Source: Actinomycetes bacterium (GTDB lineage Bacteria > Actinomycetota > Actinomycetes > Actinomycetales > Microbacteriaceae). Taken from it: 46,234 nucleotides of DNA. Under the pieces are notes generated by a model. The model was given only the letters and a program-made list of their open reading frames with translations. It searched no databases and was not told the DNA's origin. This document shows positions 1 through 6,799 of this stretch, piece by piece. The stretch spans positions 1-46,234 of the forward strand of contig JAEYVZ010000079.1 in assembly GCA_023431405.1 (NCBI GenBank), written 5' to 3'. Position 1 is the stretch's first letter. Each line of letters begins with the position of its first letter. The position numbers were made by a program, and so were the translations under genes.

Positions 1-32
1 CGGATGGCCTCGACGCCGAATGTGGTCGTCAT
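1..32 (-). CDS. 5' end of a leftward gene (partial)
   Basis: Ten codons from an ATG at 32-30 are visible, reading MTTTFGVEAI and running off the left edge. A purine-rich ribosome site (GGGGGAAACC on the minus strand) sits immediately upstream, which is why I accept this as a real start. The fragment is too short to assign a family. Its presence suggests that the sequence between about 33 and 280 is the control region of this gene. Confidence 0.4.
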   Translation of the reverse strand, partial: MTTTFGVEAI

Positions 33-151
33 GGTTTCCCCCTTATCCATGCGATGGTGACCGCCGTGGTCGCCAACCGTGAAGAGCGAGGGGCCCCGTC
101 GGTGATACTCGCCGGGCGCGTGCCGCGGCCATACTGAGCGCGGGCGTGCCG

Positions 152-166
152 CTACCTCCCAGGTAG
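152..166. promoter_or_regulatory. Operator-like inverted repeat
   Basis: A perfect 6-bp inverted repeat (CTACCT-CCC-AGGTAG) lies about 120 bases upstream of the leftward partial gene. The motif GATAGG occurs twice just to its right. This is the only clear symmetrical element in the roughly 280-base gene-free stretch besides the hairpin at 210-246. A regulator-binding role is inference. Confidence 0.3.
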
Positions 167-209
167 GTGCGATAGGCTGATCTCGATAGGCGAACTTCTC
201 ATTCGTCTC

Positions 210-246
210 GCCCCGGCTGTGTGGTAACGGTCGGGGCTTTCTCTTT
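210..246 (+). terminator. Rho-independent terminator-like hairpin
   Basis: GCCCCG (210-215) pairs with CGGGGC (232-237) and is followed by the T-rich run TTTCTCTTT (238-246), so it would act on rightward transcription. No rightward gene ends here inside the window. It may be a leftover of a gene lost when the neighbouring recombinase region decayed. Confidence 0.5.
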
Positions 247-281
247 GCATAGGTAGGCGAATACGGAGGCGGTCGATCGGC

Positions 282-741
282 TTGCCGTGGGTAAGTCCTG
301 TCTACGTGTCCAGACTCTCGTCGCGCGAGGTGCCGATCCTTGACCGGAAGCTGCATGCCGATCTGAAGGCATTCAAGATACGACATCCGCGTTCGCGCGA
401 TCCCGAAGCACTGTTCCGGCCAGGACGGATGCCGGGTTCGCACTTCATCGACTACAGCTGCGGCTGGGAAATCGCGAGCTTCCGCCGCAACTGCTTAAGC
501 CCGCTCTTGGGCTCGCGCAACTACCGCCGATGCGAGTTCACGATCTTCGGCACACCGCCGCGTCGCTATGGCTTGCGGCAGGGTTCTCGCCGTACCAGGT
601 GAGCCGTTGGTTAGGCCACGCGAATGTCGAGACGGCCGACGCGATCTGCTCGCATCTGTACCCGACTGACTATGCGCAACACGTCGCACGTTCGAGTCCT
701 ACGTCGCGTCAGGCGGGACAGCTGGGGCAGCCAGTCGATAG
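282..741 (+). pseudogene. Tyrosine recombinase (phage-type integrase), 3' remnant
   Basis: The C-terminal half of a tyrosine recombinase can be read only by changing frame twice. One frame gives VPILDRKLHADLKAF and FRRNCL up to about 496. A second frame, from about 488, gives LKPALGLAQLPP then the catalytic box LRHTAASLWLAAGF (the R of HxxR, here DLRHTA) and WLGHANVETAD with the second active-site His, and SHLYPTDYAQHV near the catalytic-Tyr position. A third frame gives FESYVASGG and the TAG at 739-741. The shifts at about 495 and 690 each fit a one-base deletion. The N-terminal arm-binding and core-binding domains are missing. It is probably inactive and marks an old integration event. Its 3' end overlaps the convergent gene ending at 699. 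Confidence 0.8.
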
Positions 742-2102
742 GCAGAACTCGATCCTGCCTTGCCAGGAACCCGCTCAATATGTCCGCTCTTCATGAGACG
801 CTGGAAAATGCGTTTGACCTCGTTCTCGGAGCCGATGCCGGAGAGCCCGCGCACGATTCGGTTCGAGATTTCTTCATGGTCCTCGAGGTAGGTAAGAATC
901 ATCTCCTCGGGAGACGCCAACTTCTCGTGTCGGATGTTAACCATCACGGAATGGTCCAACTCAGTGATGATGGGATCTTTCAGCTGGAGCTTCTTCATCT
1001 CGTTGAAGGCAGTGTTAAGTCCTTCGCCGACATCTTTGTTGGGCGCATCTGGGAACTTGTTGATGAGCCGCACAATGTTGCCATTTCGGGCGAAGCGCTC
1101 GTCAAGAATGTTGTCAGGGGATACATGTCCCGGCAGTCGACCAGGACTCTCAACTTCGATGCGATTGTCAAAGACACGGATGTGGACATCATCCGGCACG
1201 CCATAGTCTCGATGGATCAACGCGTTGGTAATGATCTCGTGCAGAGTCTCGTGCGGATACGACACCGCAACCAGGCCGGATTCGTCAAGCCTACGGATCG
1301 ACTCGATGAACTCTTTGGTCTTGCGGACGGCAGTAGCGATCTGATCGTAGAGAGGCCCTTCGATCGTCAACGGCTGACCGTCTAGTGTCTCGCGTCGTCC
1401 CTCGGCGTCAGACGTCTTGTAGCGATAGAGCTTCACAGACGAGCGCTTCGGTAGATCTGCTTGCGGGAGGTCTGAATAAAGCAGTATCCCTGCGACGGTG
1501 GGCTTGTCGCCGACGAGTACTCGTTGCATCCGCATCCAACGCTCTGGCTCAGCCGTTGGAAAAGCGGTCAGCATGAACTCAATGGCCGTCTCCGAGTTGG
1601 TGATCGTTTCGGCGGGAGTGTTCACCGTTTCCGCCTCAAACGTCGTGATTCCCTTGTCACGTTCGAGTTGGCGAATCTGAGCGTCAGTGACGAGAGGATG
1701 GGACGCAGCGCCGCGTCGCACGTACACCTTGCCGTCGCTCGCCGTCCGGATCGAGGCTGATCGCAGGACAAGTACGTGCAGCACTAAACCAGGCTGCGAC
1801 TCGTTGGCAATGAACTCGTACTTGAATCCATCTCCGAGGGGGAAGAGTTGCTCGAACACCTGGAGGTGGCCGTTGGCCTGCTCCTCATCGGTAAATCCGT
1901 TCCATGAGAAGACGCCGTTGCTCTCATCGATGCCGACGTAAAGCTCACCGCCATCTGCGTTCGCGAAAGCGCTAAGGGCTTTCGTGAGCTTGGCCGGGGA
2001 AACCTCCTTCGCCTTCATATCCGCGAAATGCCCCTCTCGGAGAGCGAGAACGCGGGAGATCTGATCGTCGTCGACAGTGATGGTCTCGATAGGCACAGCC
2101 AA
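699..2102 (-). CDS. AlbA_2/Schlafen-type ATPase-like protein (RecG-like C-terminal family)
   Basis: A 467-residue protein. Residues about 20-140 fit an AlbA_2 (divergent AAA_4/Schlafen-like) nucleic-acid-binding domain: EGHFADMKAKEVSPAKLTK followed by FANADGGELYVGIDE. Residues about 285-400 resemble the GHKL-like HATPase_c_4 segment of this family (ITNALIHRDY, then FARNGNIVRLIN, then GEGLNTAFNEM). The C-terminal 60 residues look like a winged helix. Family members are often called ATP-dependent DNA helicase RecG-like or transcriptional regulators, and the domain recurs in defence and mobile loci; true function is unknown. The start used is TTG at 2102; a GTG two codons in is equally possible and no strong ribosome site is seen. 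GC is lower than in the core genes to the right and GGATGCC-type motifs are absent, which fits horizontal acquisition. Confidence 0.75.
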   Translation of the reverse strand: MAVPIETITVDDDQISRVLALREGHFADMKAKEVSPAKLTKALSAFANADGGELYVGIDESNGVFSWNGFTDEEQANGHLQVFEQLFPLGDGFKYEFIANESQPGLVLHVLVLRSASIRTASDGKVYVRRGAASHPLVTDAQIRQLERDKGITTFEAETVNTPAETITNSETAIEFMLTAFPTAEPERWMRMQRVLVGDKPTVAGILLYSDLPQADLPKRSSVKLYRYKTSDAEGRRETLDGQPLTIEGPLYDQIATAVRKTKEFIESIRRLDESGLVAVSYPHETLHEIITNALIHRDYGVPDDVHIRVFDNRIEVESPGRLPGHVSPDNILDERFARNGNIVRLINKFPDAPNKDVGEGLNTAFNEMKKLQLKDPIITELDHSVMVNIRHEKLASPEEMILTYLEDHEEISNRIVRGLSGIGSENEVKRIFQRLMKSGHIERVPGKAGSSSAYRLAAPAVPPDAT

Positions 2103-2216
2103 ATACTCGCAGACGCCACCGACAACGTGCAGGCGGATTCGACGACAAGCTGCTTGTGGCAGAAGCTACGGACTACCTCTGTAGGCGCGGACTGGCAGAC
2201 ACCTGCTGCGGGGCCC

Positions 2217-2222
2217 TAGGAT
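2217..2222 (+). promoter_or_regulatory. -10 element for the HEPN gene (near-leaderless)
   Basis: TAGGAT lies 7 bases before the ATG at 2230, placing the expected transcription start at or next to the start codon. A TGGCAG about 18 bases further upstream could be the -35. There is no Shine-Dalgarno sequence, consistent with a leaderless message. Confidence 0.45.
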
Positions 2223-2229
2223 CCGAGCC

Positions 2230-3054
2230 ATGCCGCACTTGCCGCCCTCCGTCGCGCTCGCGAGCTGCGAGGGAGCGCTCAGGCAGTTACTAGACCAAGT
2301 CCTCACCAAGAAGCACGGGGCAGACTGGCTTCAGAAGGTCTACACGTCCGAGAAGATTCGCGAACTTGAGCGCCGCCGTGAGGTGGAGGCTAAACGGCGG
2401 GGAACTCGCGGTGTCACCACTGTTTCAGCCGCGCTCATCGACTTCACGCACTTTTATGATCTCAAGGAGTTGGCAAAGTCGAACTGGAATCTAGTCGCTC
2501 CTGCACTCGGCAAGCAGGTCACTGGTGCCTTGCTCGATCGATTCGACGACCTTCGCGACACGGTGGCACATAGCCGTGATCTATTGCCTTTCGAGGAAGA
2601 CCTGCTGGCTGGCATTGCCGGGGAGATACGAAATCGGGTGACCTTGTTCATGAGTAGCCAAGACGAGGGCGGAGACTATTTCGCGCGTATCGAGGAGATC
2701 GTTGACAACTTCGGCAACCGCATCGATGGCGCGCAAACGCTACAGACGTCGAACCCCGGCATAGTCACAGACCAGGCGCTCGGAGTCGGTGAAGTACTAA
2801 CGTGGCGCTGTCGTGGTTGGGATCCGCAGGGACGGGCGCTCAGGTGGCATGTGTTGTTCGCGCCGAGCAAAGACTGGACGTTCGTCGAGGTGGAGGGAAA
2901 CGAGGTTGAACTTTCCTACACGGTGCGGGAGGACAATATCTCCATGCGGTCGTATGCGGTGGTGCGCCTGATCGCGGATAGCCCCTACCATCGATGGTCC
3001 GAGGGCGTCGATGGTATGGCGCTCTTCTACTACCGTGTGAATCCGTCCGCTTGA
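2230..3054 (+). CDS. Swt1-type HEPN domain protein with C-terminal Ig-like domain
   Basis: A 274-residue protein. The N-terminal about 145 residues are helical and contain DLRDTVAHSRDL, an RX4H HEPN ribonuclease motif (Arg109, His114), followed by LLAGIAGEIRNRVT, as in Swt1-family HEPN domains. Residues about 180-270 look like a beta-sandwich (GEVLTWRCRGWDPQGR, then ELSYTVRED), similar to Ig/PKD-type folds. HEPN domains of this class act as RNases in toxin-antitoxin, abortive-infection and other defence proteins; whether this one is active is inference. It is divergent from the AlbA_2 protein (127 bases apart) and sits next to tRNA-Lys with an integrase remnant on the far side, so it is probably island cargo. 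No cognate antitoxin is visible unless the AlbA_2 protein serves as one. Confidence 0.65.
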   Translation: MPHLPPSVALASCEGALRQLLDQVLTKKHGADWLQKVYTSEKIRELERRREVEAKRRGTRGVTTVSAALIDFTHFYDLKELAKSNWNLVAPALGKQVTGALLDRFDDLRDTVAHSRDLLPFEEDLLAGIAGEIRNRVTLFMSSQDEGGDYFARIEEIVDNFGNRIDGAQTLQTSNPGIVTDQALGVGEVLTWRCRGWDPQGRALRWHVLFAPSKDWTFVEVEGNEVELSYTVREDNISMRSYAVVRLIADSPYHRWSEGVDGMALFYYRVNPSA

Positions 3055-3101
3055 CCGCCGTCCAGTAGTTGAGCGACGGGTTTTCGGCGGGATTTCCGAT
3101 T

Positions 3102-3116
3102 CCGGCATACTGCCGG
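3102..3116 (+). terminator. Small hairpin after the HEPN gene
   Basis: CCGGCA-TAC-TGCCGG forms a 6-bp hairpin about 50 bases after the HEPN stop and 26 bases before the tRNA. It lacks a T-tract, so it is a weak terminator candidate; it could also be part of a recombination site at the tRNA edge. Confidence 0.3.
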
Positions 3117-3141
3117 CACCCTCGCGATCCCAGTGCCTTAC

Positions 3142-3217
3142 TGGTGGGCCCCGTGGGGCTCGAACCCACGACCCGCGGATTAAAAGTCCGATGCTCTACC
3201 GACTGAGCTAGAGGCCC
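3142..3217 (-). tRNA. tRNA-Lys (anticodon TTT)
   Basis: Read on the minus strand, the acceptor arm GGGCCTC (3217-3211) pairs with GGGGCCC, followed by discriminator A (3145) and an encoded CCA (3144-3142). The D-arm (GCTCAGTCGGTAGAGC), the anticodon loop CTTTTAA with anticodon TTT, and the T-arm (GTGGG TTCGAGC CCCAC) are all intact. The length is 76 with CCA. Its 3' end faces the integrase remnant and low-GC genes, the usual geometry for an element integrated into a tRNA 3' end. Confidence 0.97.
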
Positions 3218-3229
3218 TCGGCATCCAGC

Positions 3230-3466
3230 CTACCGATCCTCCGACGGAGGGTGCGCCACTTCGGAGCGAGATCTGCGTGAGCGGCGCACCGAGGTCGTGA
3301 CCCCCACCGCGAGGGCGACGACGATCAACCCGGCCTGGGCCAGGCTCGCGGCCGGGCCGCTCAACGCCCCCGTGCCTCGCAGCGCGAAGACCACCAGGTA
3401 AGCCACAACGAGGCCGCCGATCGTCCACCAGCCCACCATCACGTATCCCGACGTTTTCATGCGCAT
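3230..3466 (-). CDS. Small two-helix membrane protein
   Basis: About 78 residues from an ATG at 3466 (MRMKTSGYV); ATG at 3460 is an alternative. Two hydrophobic stretches (about residues 10-29 and 40-60) are joined by a Gly/Ala-rich loop and followed by a basic, Arg/Ser-rich tail, so the N- and C-termini would both face the cytoplasm. The frame stays open upstream to 3538, but those extra residues are hydrophilic and Cys-containing and are not needed. I do not recognise a family. It lies between tRNA-Lys and the fasciclin gene and probably has its own short transcript. Confidence 0.55.
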   Translation of the reverse strand: MRMKTSGYVMVGWWTIGGLVVAYLVVFALRGTGALSGPAASLAQAGLIVVALAVGVTTSVRRSRRSRSEVAHPPSEDR

Positions 3467-3538
3467 GCTCTTATGCAAGCAGACCGTGCGGCACCCCGTC
3501 TCTCCCCACATCGGTGGGATCGCGCCTGCGCACGACAC

Positions 3539-3569
3539 AGCCGCCGGAGCGGCACGTGCTCCGGCGGCT
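3539..3569 (-). terminator. Terminator hairpin of the fasciclin gene
   Basis: A perfect 12-bp stem (AGCCGCCGGAGC with GCTCCGGCGGCT, 7-base loop) sits 38 bases beyond the fasciclin stop codon. There is no T-run, which is common for terminators in high-GC actinobacteria. Confidence 0.6.
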
Positions 3570-3606
3570 GCGGGTCGTGGCGTGCGTCAGCGCACGCCGG
3601 GCGTGA

Positions 3607-4263
3607 TCACTCGGTCGGCGGCATCAGCACCGTGTCGATGAGGTACACGGTGGCGTTGGCGGTCTGCACGCCGCCGCAGATGACGGTGGCGTCGTTGACC
3701 ATCCAGTCGTCGCCGGAGCCGGTCACCTCGACGTCGGAGCCCTCGACGGTCGTGTGCATGCCGGCGATGTCGGCGGGCTCGATCTGCCCGGGCACCACGT
3801 GGTACGTGAGGATCTTCGTCAGCATGTCGCTGTCGGTCTTGAGCGTCTCGATGGTGGCGTCGTCGATCTTCGCGAAGGCGTCGTCGACGGGAGCGAACAC
3901 GGTGAACTCGCTGCCGTTGAGGGTGTCGACGAGGTTCACGTCGGGGTTCAGCTCACCGCTCACGGCCGACACGAGAGTCGTCAGCAGGGGGTTGTTGGAT
4001 GCCGCGACCGCCACCGGGTCTTGCGACATGCCCTGGATCGATCCCGCGCCGTCGGGCACCTCTTCGGCGTAGGCGGCGCACCCCGAGCCGACGAGGTTCG
4101 CCGCCGGGTCCATCGTCTCCATCGTCTCGCTCGCCTCCGGCATGGGTGCCGACGACGACTCGGTGGGGGTGCTGTCGCCGCCCATCGAACAGCCCGACAG
4201 CGCGAAGGCCCCGGCCAGGACGAGGGCGAAACCAGCGGTCATCTTCTTCTTGGTGCTGAGCAT
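3607..4263 (-). CDS. Fasciclin (FAS1) domain lipoprotein, MPT70/MPT83-like
   Basis: 218 residues. The start is ATG at 4263, preceded by GGAGAA. A signal peptide with lipobox LSGC (Cys25) anchors it to the membrane surface. A Ser/Thr/Met-rich spacer follows, then one FAS1 domain from about residue 85 to the end (EFTVFAPVDDAFAKID, LTKILTYHVVPGQI, TVYLIDTVLMPP). Two other cysteines (in SGCAAYAEEV and TVICGGVQ) match the disulphide arrangement known for mycobacterial MPT70/MPT83. It is divergent from dipZ-sigK-rskA, and its promoter has a SigK-like motif (4311-4337), so it is very likely a SigK target. FAS1 proteins are surface/adhesion proteins; the ligand is unknown. Confidence 0.88.
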   Translation of the reverse strand: MLSTKKKMTAGFALVLAGAFALSGCSMGGDSTPTESSSAPMPEASETMETMDPAANLVGSGCAAYAEEVPDGAGSIQGMSQDPVAVAASNNPLLTTLVSAVSGELNPDVNLVDTLNGSEFTVFAPVDDAFAKIDDATIETLKTDSDMLTKILTYHVVPGQIEPADIAGMHTTVEGSDVEVTGSGDDWMVNDATVICGGVQTANATVYLIDTVLMPPTE

Positions 4264-4310
4264 GATGTTCTCCGTTTCTCCACACCGCCCGGCGGGCGGC
4301 ATCGAGGGTT

Positions 4311-4337
4311 CTTCGGAGCCCGCGGAAGATCGGATGG
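4311..4337 (-). promoter_or_regulatory. SigK-like promoter for the fasciclin gene
   Basis: On the minus strand a -35 CCATCC (4337-4332) is separated by 15 bases from a -10 CCGAAG (4316-4311), about 48 bases before the ATG. The hexamers match the CCATCC/CCGAAT type reported for mycobacterial SigK. The opposite promoter at 4342-4368 has the same spacing. Confidence 0.6.
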
Positions 4338-4341
4338 GAAT

Positions 4342-4368
4342 CAATCCGATCGGTCGTCGCTCCCGAAT
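4342..4368 (+). promoter_or_regulatory. SigK-like promoter for dipZ-sigK-rskA
   Basis: A -35 CAATCC (4342-4347) and -10 CCGAAT (4363-4368) are 15 bases apart and lie 22 bases before the dipZ ATG. The two promoters sit back to back in 127 bases, so SigK would fire both sides and drive its own operon. Confidence 0.6.
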
Positions 4369-4390
4369 GCACGGTGACGCGAGGAGCGAC

Positions 4391-6139
4391 ATGGATCTCA
4401 TCATCATCGGCCTGCTGGGCGGGCTCATCACCGGCATCTCGCCGTGCATCCTGCCGGTGCTGCCGGTCATCTTCCTCACCGGCGGCGCGCAGTCGGCCCG
4501 CTTCGAGAGGCAGGGCGGCGACGAAACGGATGCCACGGCATCCACGTCGGCCGTGCGGCCGGCGGGACGGGCCCGCCCGTACCTCGTGATCGCGGGGCTG
4601 GTGGTGAGCTTCACGCTCGTCACCCTCGCCGGGTCGCTGCTGCTGGGCCTCCTGAACCTGCCGCAAGACATCATCCGGTGGGTGGGCATCGGGGTGCTCG
4701 TGCTGATCGGCGTCGGCCTCCTCATTCCCCGCTTCGAGCAGCTGCTCGAGCGGCCCTTCCAGTGGCTGCCGCGACGTGAGGTGCAGAACCGCGGGAGCGG
4801 GTTCGGCGTGGGGCTCGCCCTCGGCGCGGTGTTCGTGCCGTGCGCCGGGCCCGTGCTCGCCGCGATCATCGTCGCGGGGGCCACGGGTCGCATCGGCGTC
4901 GACACGGTGCTGCTCACGGCATCGTTCGCCGTCGGGGTAGCGGTGCCGCTCCTCGTCTTCGCCCTCGCCGGCAGGGGCCTCGTCGAGCGCATCCGCGCGT
5001 TCCGCACGCGCGAGCGGGGTCTGCGCATCGCCGCGGGTGTCGCGATGCTCGCGCTCGCCGTGGGTCTCGTCTTCAACGTTCCCCAGGCGCTCCAGCGCCT
5101 CGTCCCCGACTACACCGCGCAGCTGCAGCGCGACCTCACCGACAACGAGAGCGCCGCCGAGGCGCTCGGGCTCGGCGGCCTCGTCACCGATGAGAACCGC
5201 CAGCTCGACAACTGCACCAATGGCGCTGAAGAGCTCGAGTCGTGCGGCCCGGCCCCCTCGATCCGGGGCATCGAGGCGTGGCTCAACACCCCCGACGGCG
5301 AGGGCATCGACCTCGCGTCGCTGCGCGGTCAGGTGGTGCTCATCGACTTCTGGGCGTACTCGTGCATCAACTGTCAGCGCTCCATCCCGCACGTGGTGGC
5401 ATGGGATGCCGCCTACCGCGACGCCGGGCTGCAGGTGATCGGCATCCACTCGCCCGAGTACGCGTTCGAGAAAGACGAGGCGAACGTCGCCGTCGGCGCC
5501 CGCGACTTCGGCATCACCTACCCCGTCGCCCTCGACAACACGCTTTCGACGTGGACGAACTACCGCAACCGGTACTGGCCCGCGCACTACCTGATCGACG
5601 CCGACGGCACGGTGCGGCACATCGCCTTCGGCGAGGGGAACTACGCGGCGACCGAGAAGCTCATCCGCGAACTGCTCGCCGACGCGCGCCCGGGTGCCGA
5701 GCTGCCCCCGCCCACCGAGGTCGCCGATGTCACCCCCGACGTCGGGAGCACGACGCGGGAGACGTTCCTCGGCTCATCGAAAGACGTCAACTACGGCGGC
5801 GCGGAGCCCTACCGTGCGGGCGAGGGCGACTTCACCTTCCCCGCCGACCAGGCAGACGACACGTTCGCGCTGAGCGGCCCGTGGAATGTCGAGACGCAGT
5901 ACGTCACGCCCCGCGGCGACGACGCCGGCATCCGCCTCTCGTTCCGGGCCGGCGAAGTGCGGCTCGTCGCGGGCGGCGAAGGCACCGTCGGGGTGGAAAT
6001 CGACGGTGAACGCACCGAGATCGAGGTGGGCGGCGCACCACGGTCGTACGCGATCGTCGGGCCGGGGGAGCCGCGCTCGGGCGTCGTCGAGATCGACGTG
6101 CCCGAAGGGGTCGAGGCGTACTCGTTCACCTTCGGGTGA
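4391..6139 (+). CDS. dipZ: DipZ-like CcdA-thioredoxin fusion protein
   Basis: 582 residues. The start is ATG at 4391 with GAGGAG just upstream. Residues 1-about 235 form a CcdA/DsbD-type membrane domain of about six helices with the two redox cysteines in SPCILPVLP and FVPCAGPVL. An extracytoplasmic AhpC/thioredoxin-like domain follows, with the active site FWAYSCINCQ (Cys325-x-x-Cys328). The C-terminal about 150 residues are the beta-rich domain typical of mycobacterial DipZ. It moves electrons from cytoplasmic thioredoxin to extracytoplasmic proteins. In Mycobacterium dipZ belongs to the SigK regulon with mpt70 and mpt83, matching the divergent fasciclin gene here. sigK follows after 60 bases, probably in the same operon. 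Confidence 0.92.
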   Translation: MDLIIIGLLGGLITGISPCILPVLPVIFLTGGAQSARFERQGGDETDATASTSAVRPAGRARPYLVIAGLVVSFTLVTLAGSLLLGLLNLPQDIIRWVGIGVLVLIGVGLLIPRFEQLLERPFQWLPRREVQNRGSGFGVGLALGAVFVPCAGPVLAAIIVAGATGRIGVDTVLLTASFAVGVAVPLLVFALAGRGLVERIRAFRTRERGLRIAAGVAMLALAVGLVFNVPQALQRLVPDYTAQLQRDLTDNESAAEALGLGGLVTDENRQLDNCTNGAEELESCGPAPSIRGIEAWLNTPDGEGIDLASLRGQVVLIDFWAYSCINCQRSIPHVVAWDAAYRDAGLQVIGIHSPEYAFEKDEANVAVGARDFGITYPVALDNTLSTWTNYRNRYWPAHYLIDADGTVRHIAFGEGNYAATEKLIRELLADARPGAELPPPTEVADVTPDVGSTTRETFLGSSKDVNYGGAEPYRAGEGDFTFPADQADDTFALSGPWNVETQYVTPRGDDAGIRLSFRAGEVRLVAGGEGTVGVEIDGERTEIEVGGAPRSYAIVGPGEPRSGVVEIDVPEGVEAYSFTFG

Positions 6140-6199
6140 CGGATGCCGGTGACGCGAGGAGGCCACGGCCATGGCGACCGATCAGACGGAGGATGGTGC

Positions 6200-6799
6200 A
6201 TGCTTGTCGAGATGGTCATCGACGGAGTGGACGTACCCGAAGACGGGACGAGCGGCGACAGCGCCGCCGACCTGCTCCTGCGCGTCGCCGACGGCGACCA
6301 CGCCGCGTTCGGCGAGCTGTACGACATGCTCTCCTCACGGGTGTTCGGCCTCATCCTCCGGATCGTCGTCGACCGTGCGCAGAGCGAAGAAGTGCTGCAG
6401 GAGGTCTTTCTCGAGATCTGGCAATCCGCCGACGCGTTCGCTCCGAATAGGGGACAGGGAAGGTCGTGGGTTCTCACGATCGCGCACCGCCGGGCGGTCG
6501 ATCGCGTGCGATCGGCACAAGCGGCAGGGGAGCGCGACGTGAAGGTCGGCCTTCGCGACCTGCACACGCCGGCGACCCCCGTCGACGAGCAGGTGGAGAT
6601 ACGCATCGAGAGCCGGCGCGTCGCCCGCGCGCTGCAGGCGCTGCCCGAACCCCAGCGTGAGGCCCTCACCCTCGCCTACTTCGGCGGATACTCTCAGAGC
6701 GAGATCGCGGCTCTGAGCGGAACGCCGTTGGGGACGATCAAAACCCGAATGCGCGACGGACTGTCGCGCCTGCGCACCGAGATGGGGGTGACCGCATGA
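6200..6799 (+). CDS. sigK: ECF sigma factor, SigK-like
   Basis: 199 residues. The ATG at 6200 was chosen because GGAGG lies 7 bases upstream; the frame is open to 6143, but that extension is low-complexity. Region 2 runs about residues 25-95 (DHAAFGELYDML, EEVLQEVFLEIW, SWVLTIAHRRAVDRVR) and region 4 about 135-195 (LPEPQREALTLAYFGG, TPLGTIKTRMRDGL). It is paired by a 4-base ATGA overlap with the anti-sigma factor gene downstream. The protein has no cysteine at all, so the disulphide sensing described for M. tuberculosis SigK cannot occur in this protein itself. Likely targets are the two promoters between 4311 and 4368. Confidence 0.88.
   Translation: MLVEMVIDGVDVPEDGTSGDSAADLLLRVADGDHAAFGELYDMLSSRVFGLILRIVVDRAQSEEVLQEVFLEIWQSADAFAPNRGQGRSWVLTIAHRRAVDRVRSAQAAGERDVKVGLRDLHTPATPVDEQVEIRIESRRVARALQALPEPQREALTLAYFGGYSQSEIAALSGTPLGTIKTRMRDGLSRLRTEMGVTA

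Noticed and set aside
91..99. GGGCCCCGT repeats a piece of the tRNA-Lys 3' end (3146-3154) and could be an att copy.
   Set aside because: Only 9 GC-rich bases match and the T-arm is not included; chance is likely.
6171..6542. An open frame starting MATDQTEDG near sigK with a good GAGGAG upstream.
   Set aside because: It is out of frame with the sigma domains and becomes Ser/Arg-rich shadow sequence.
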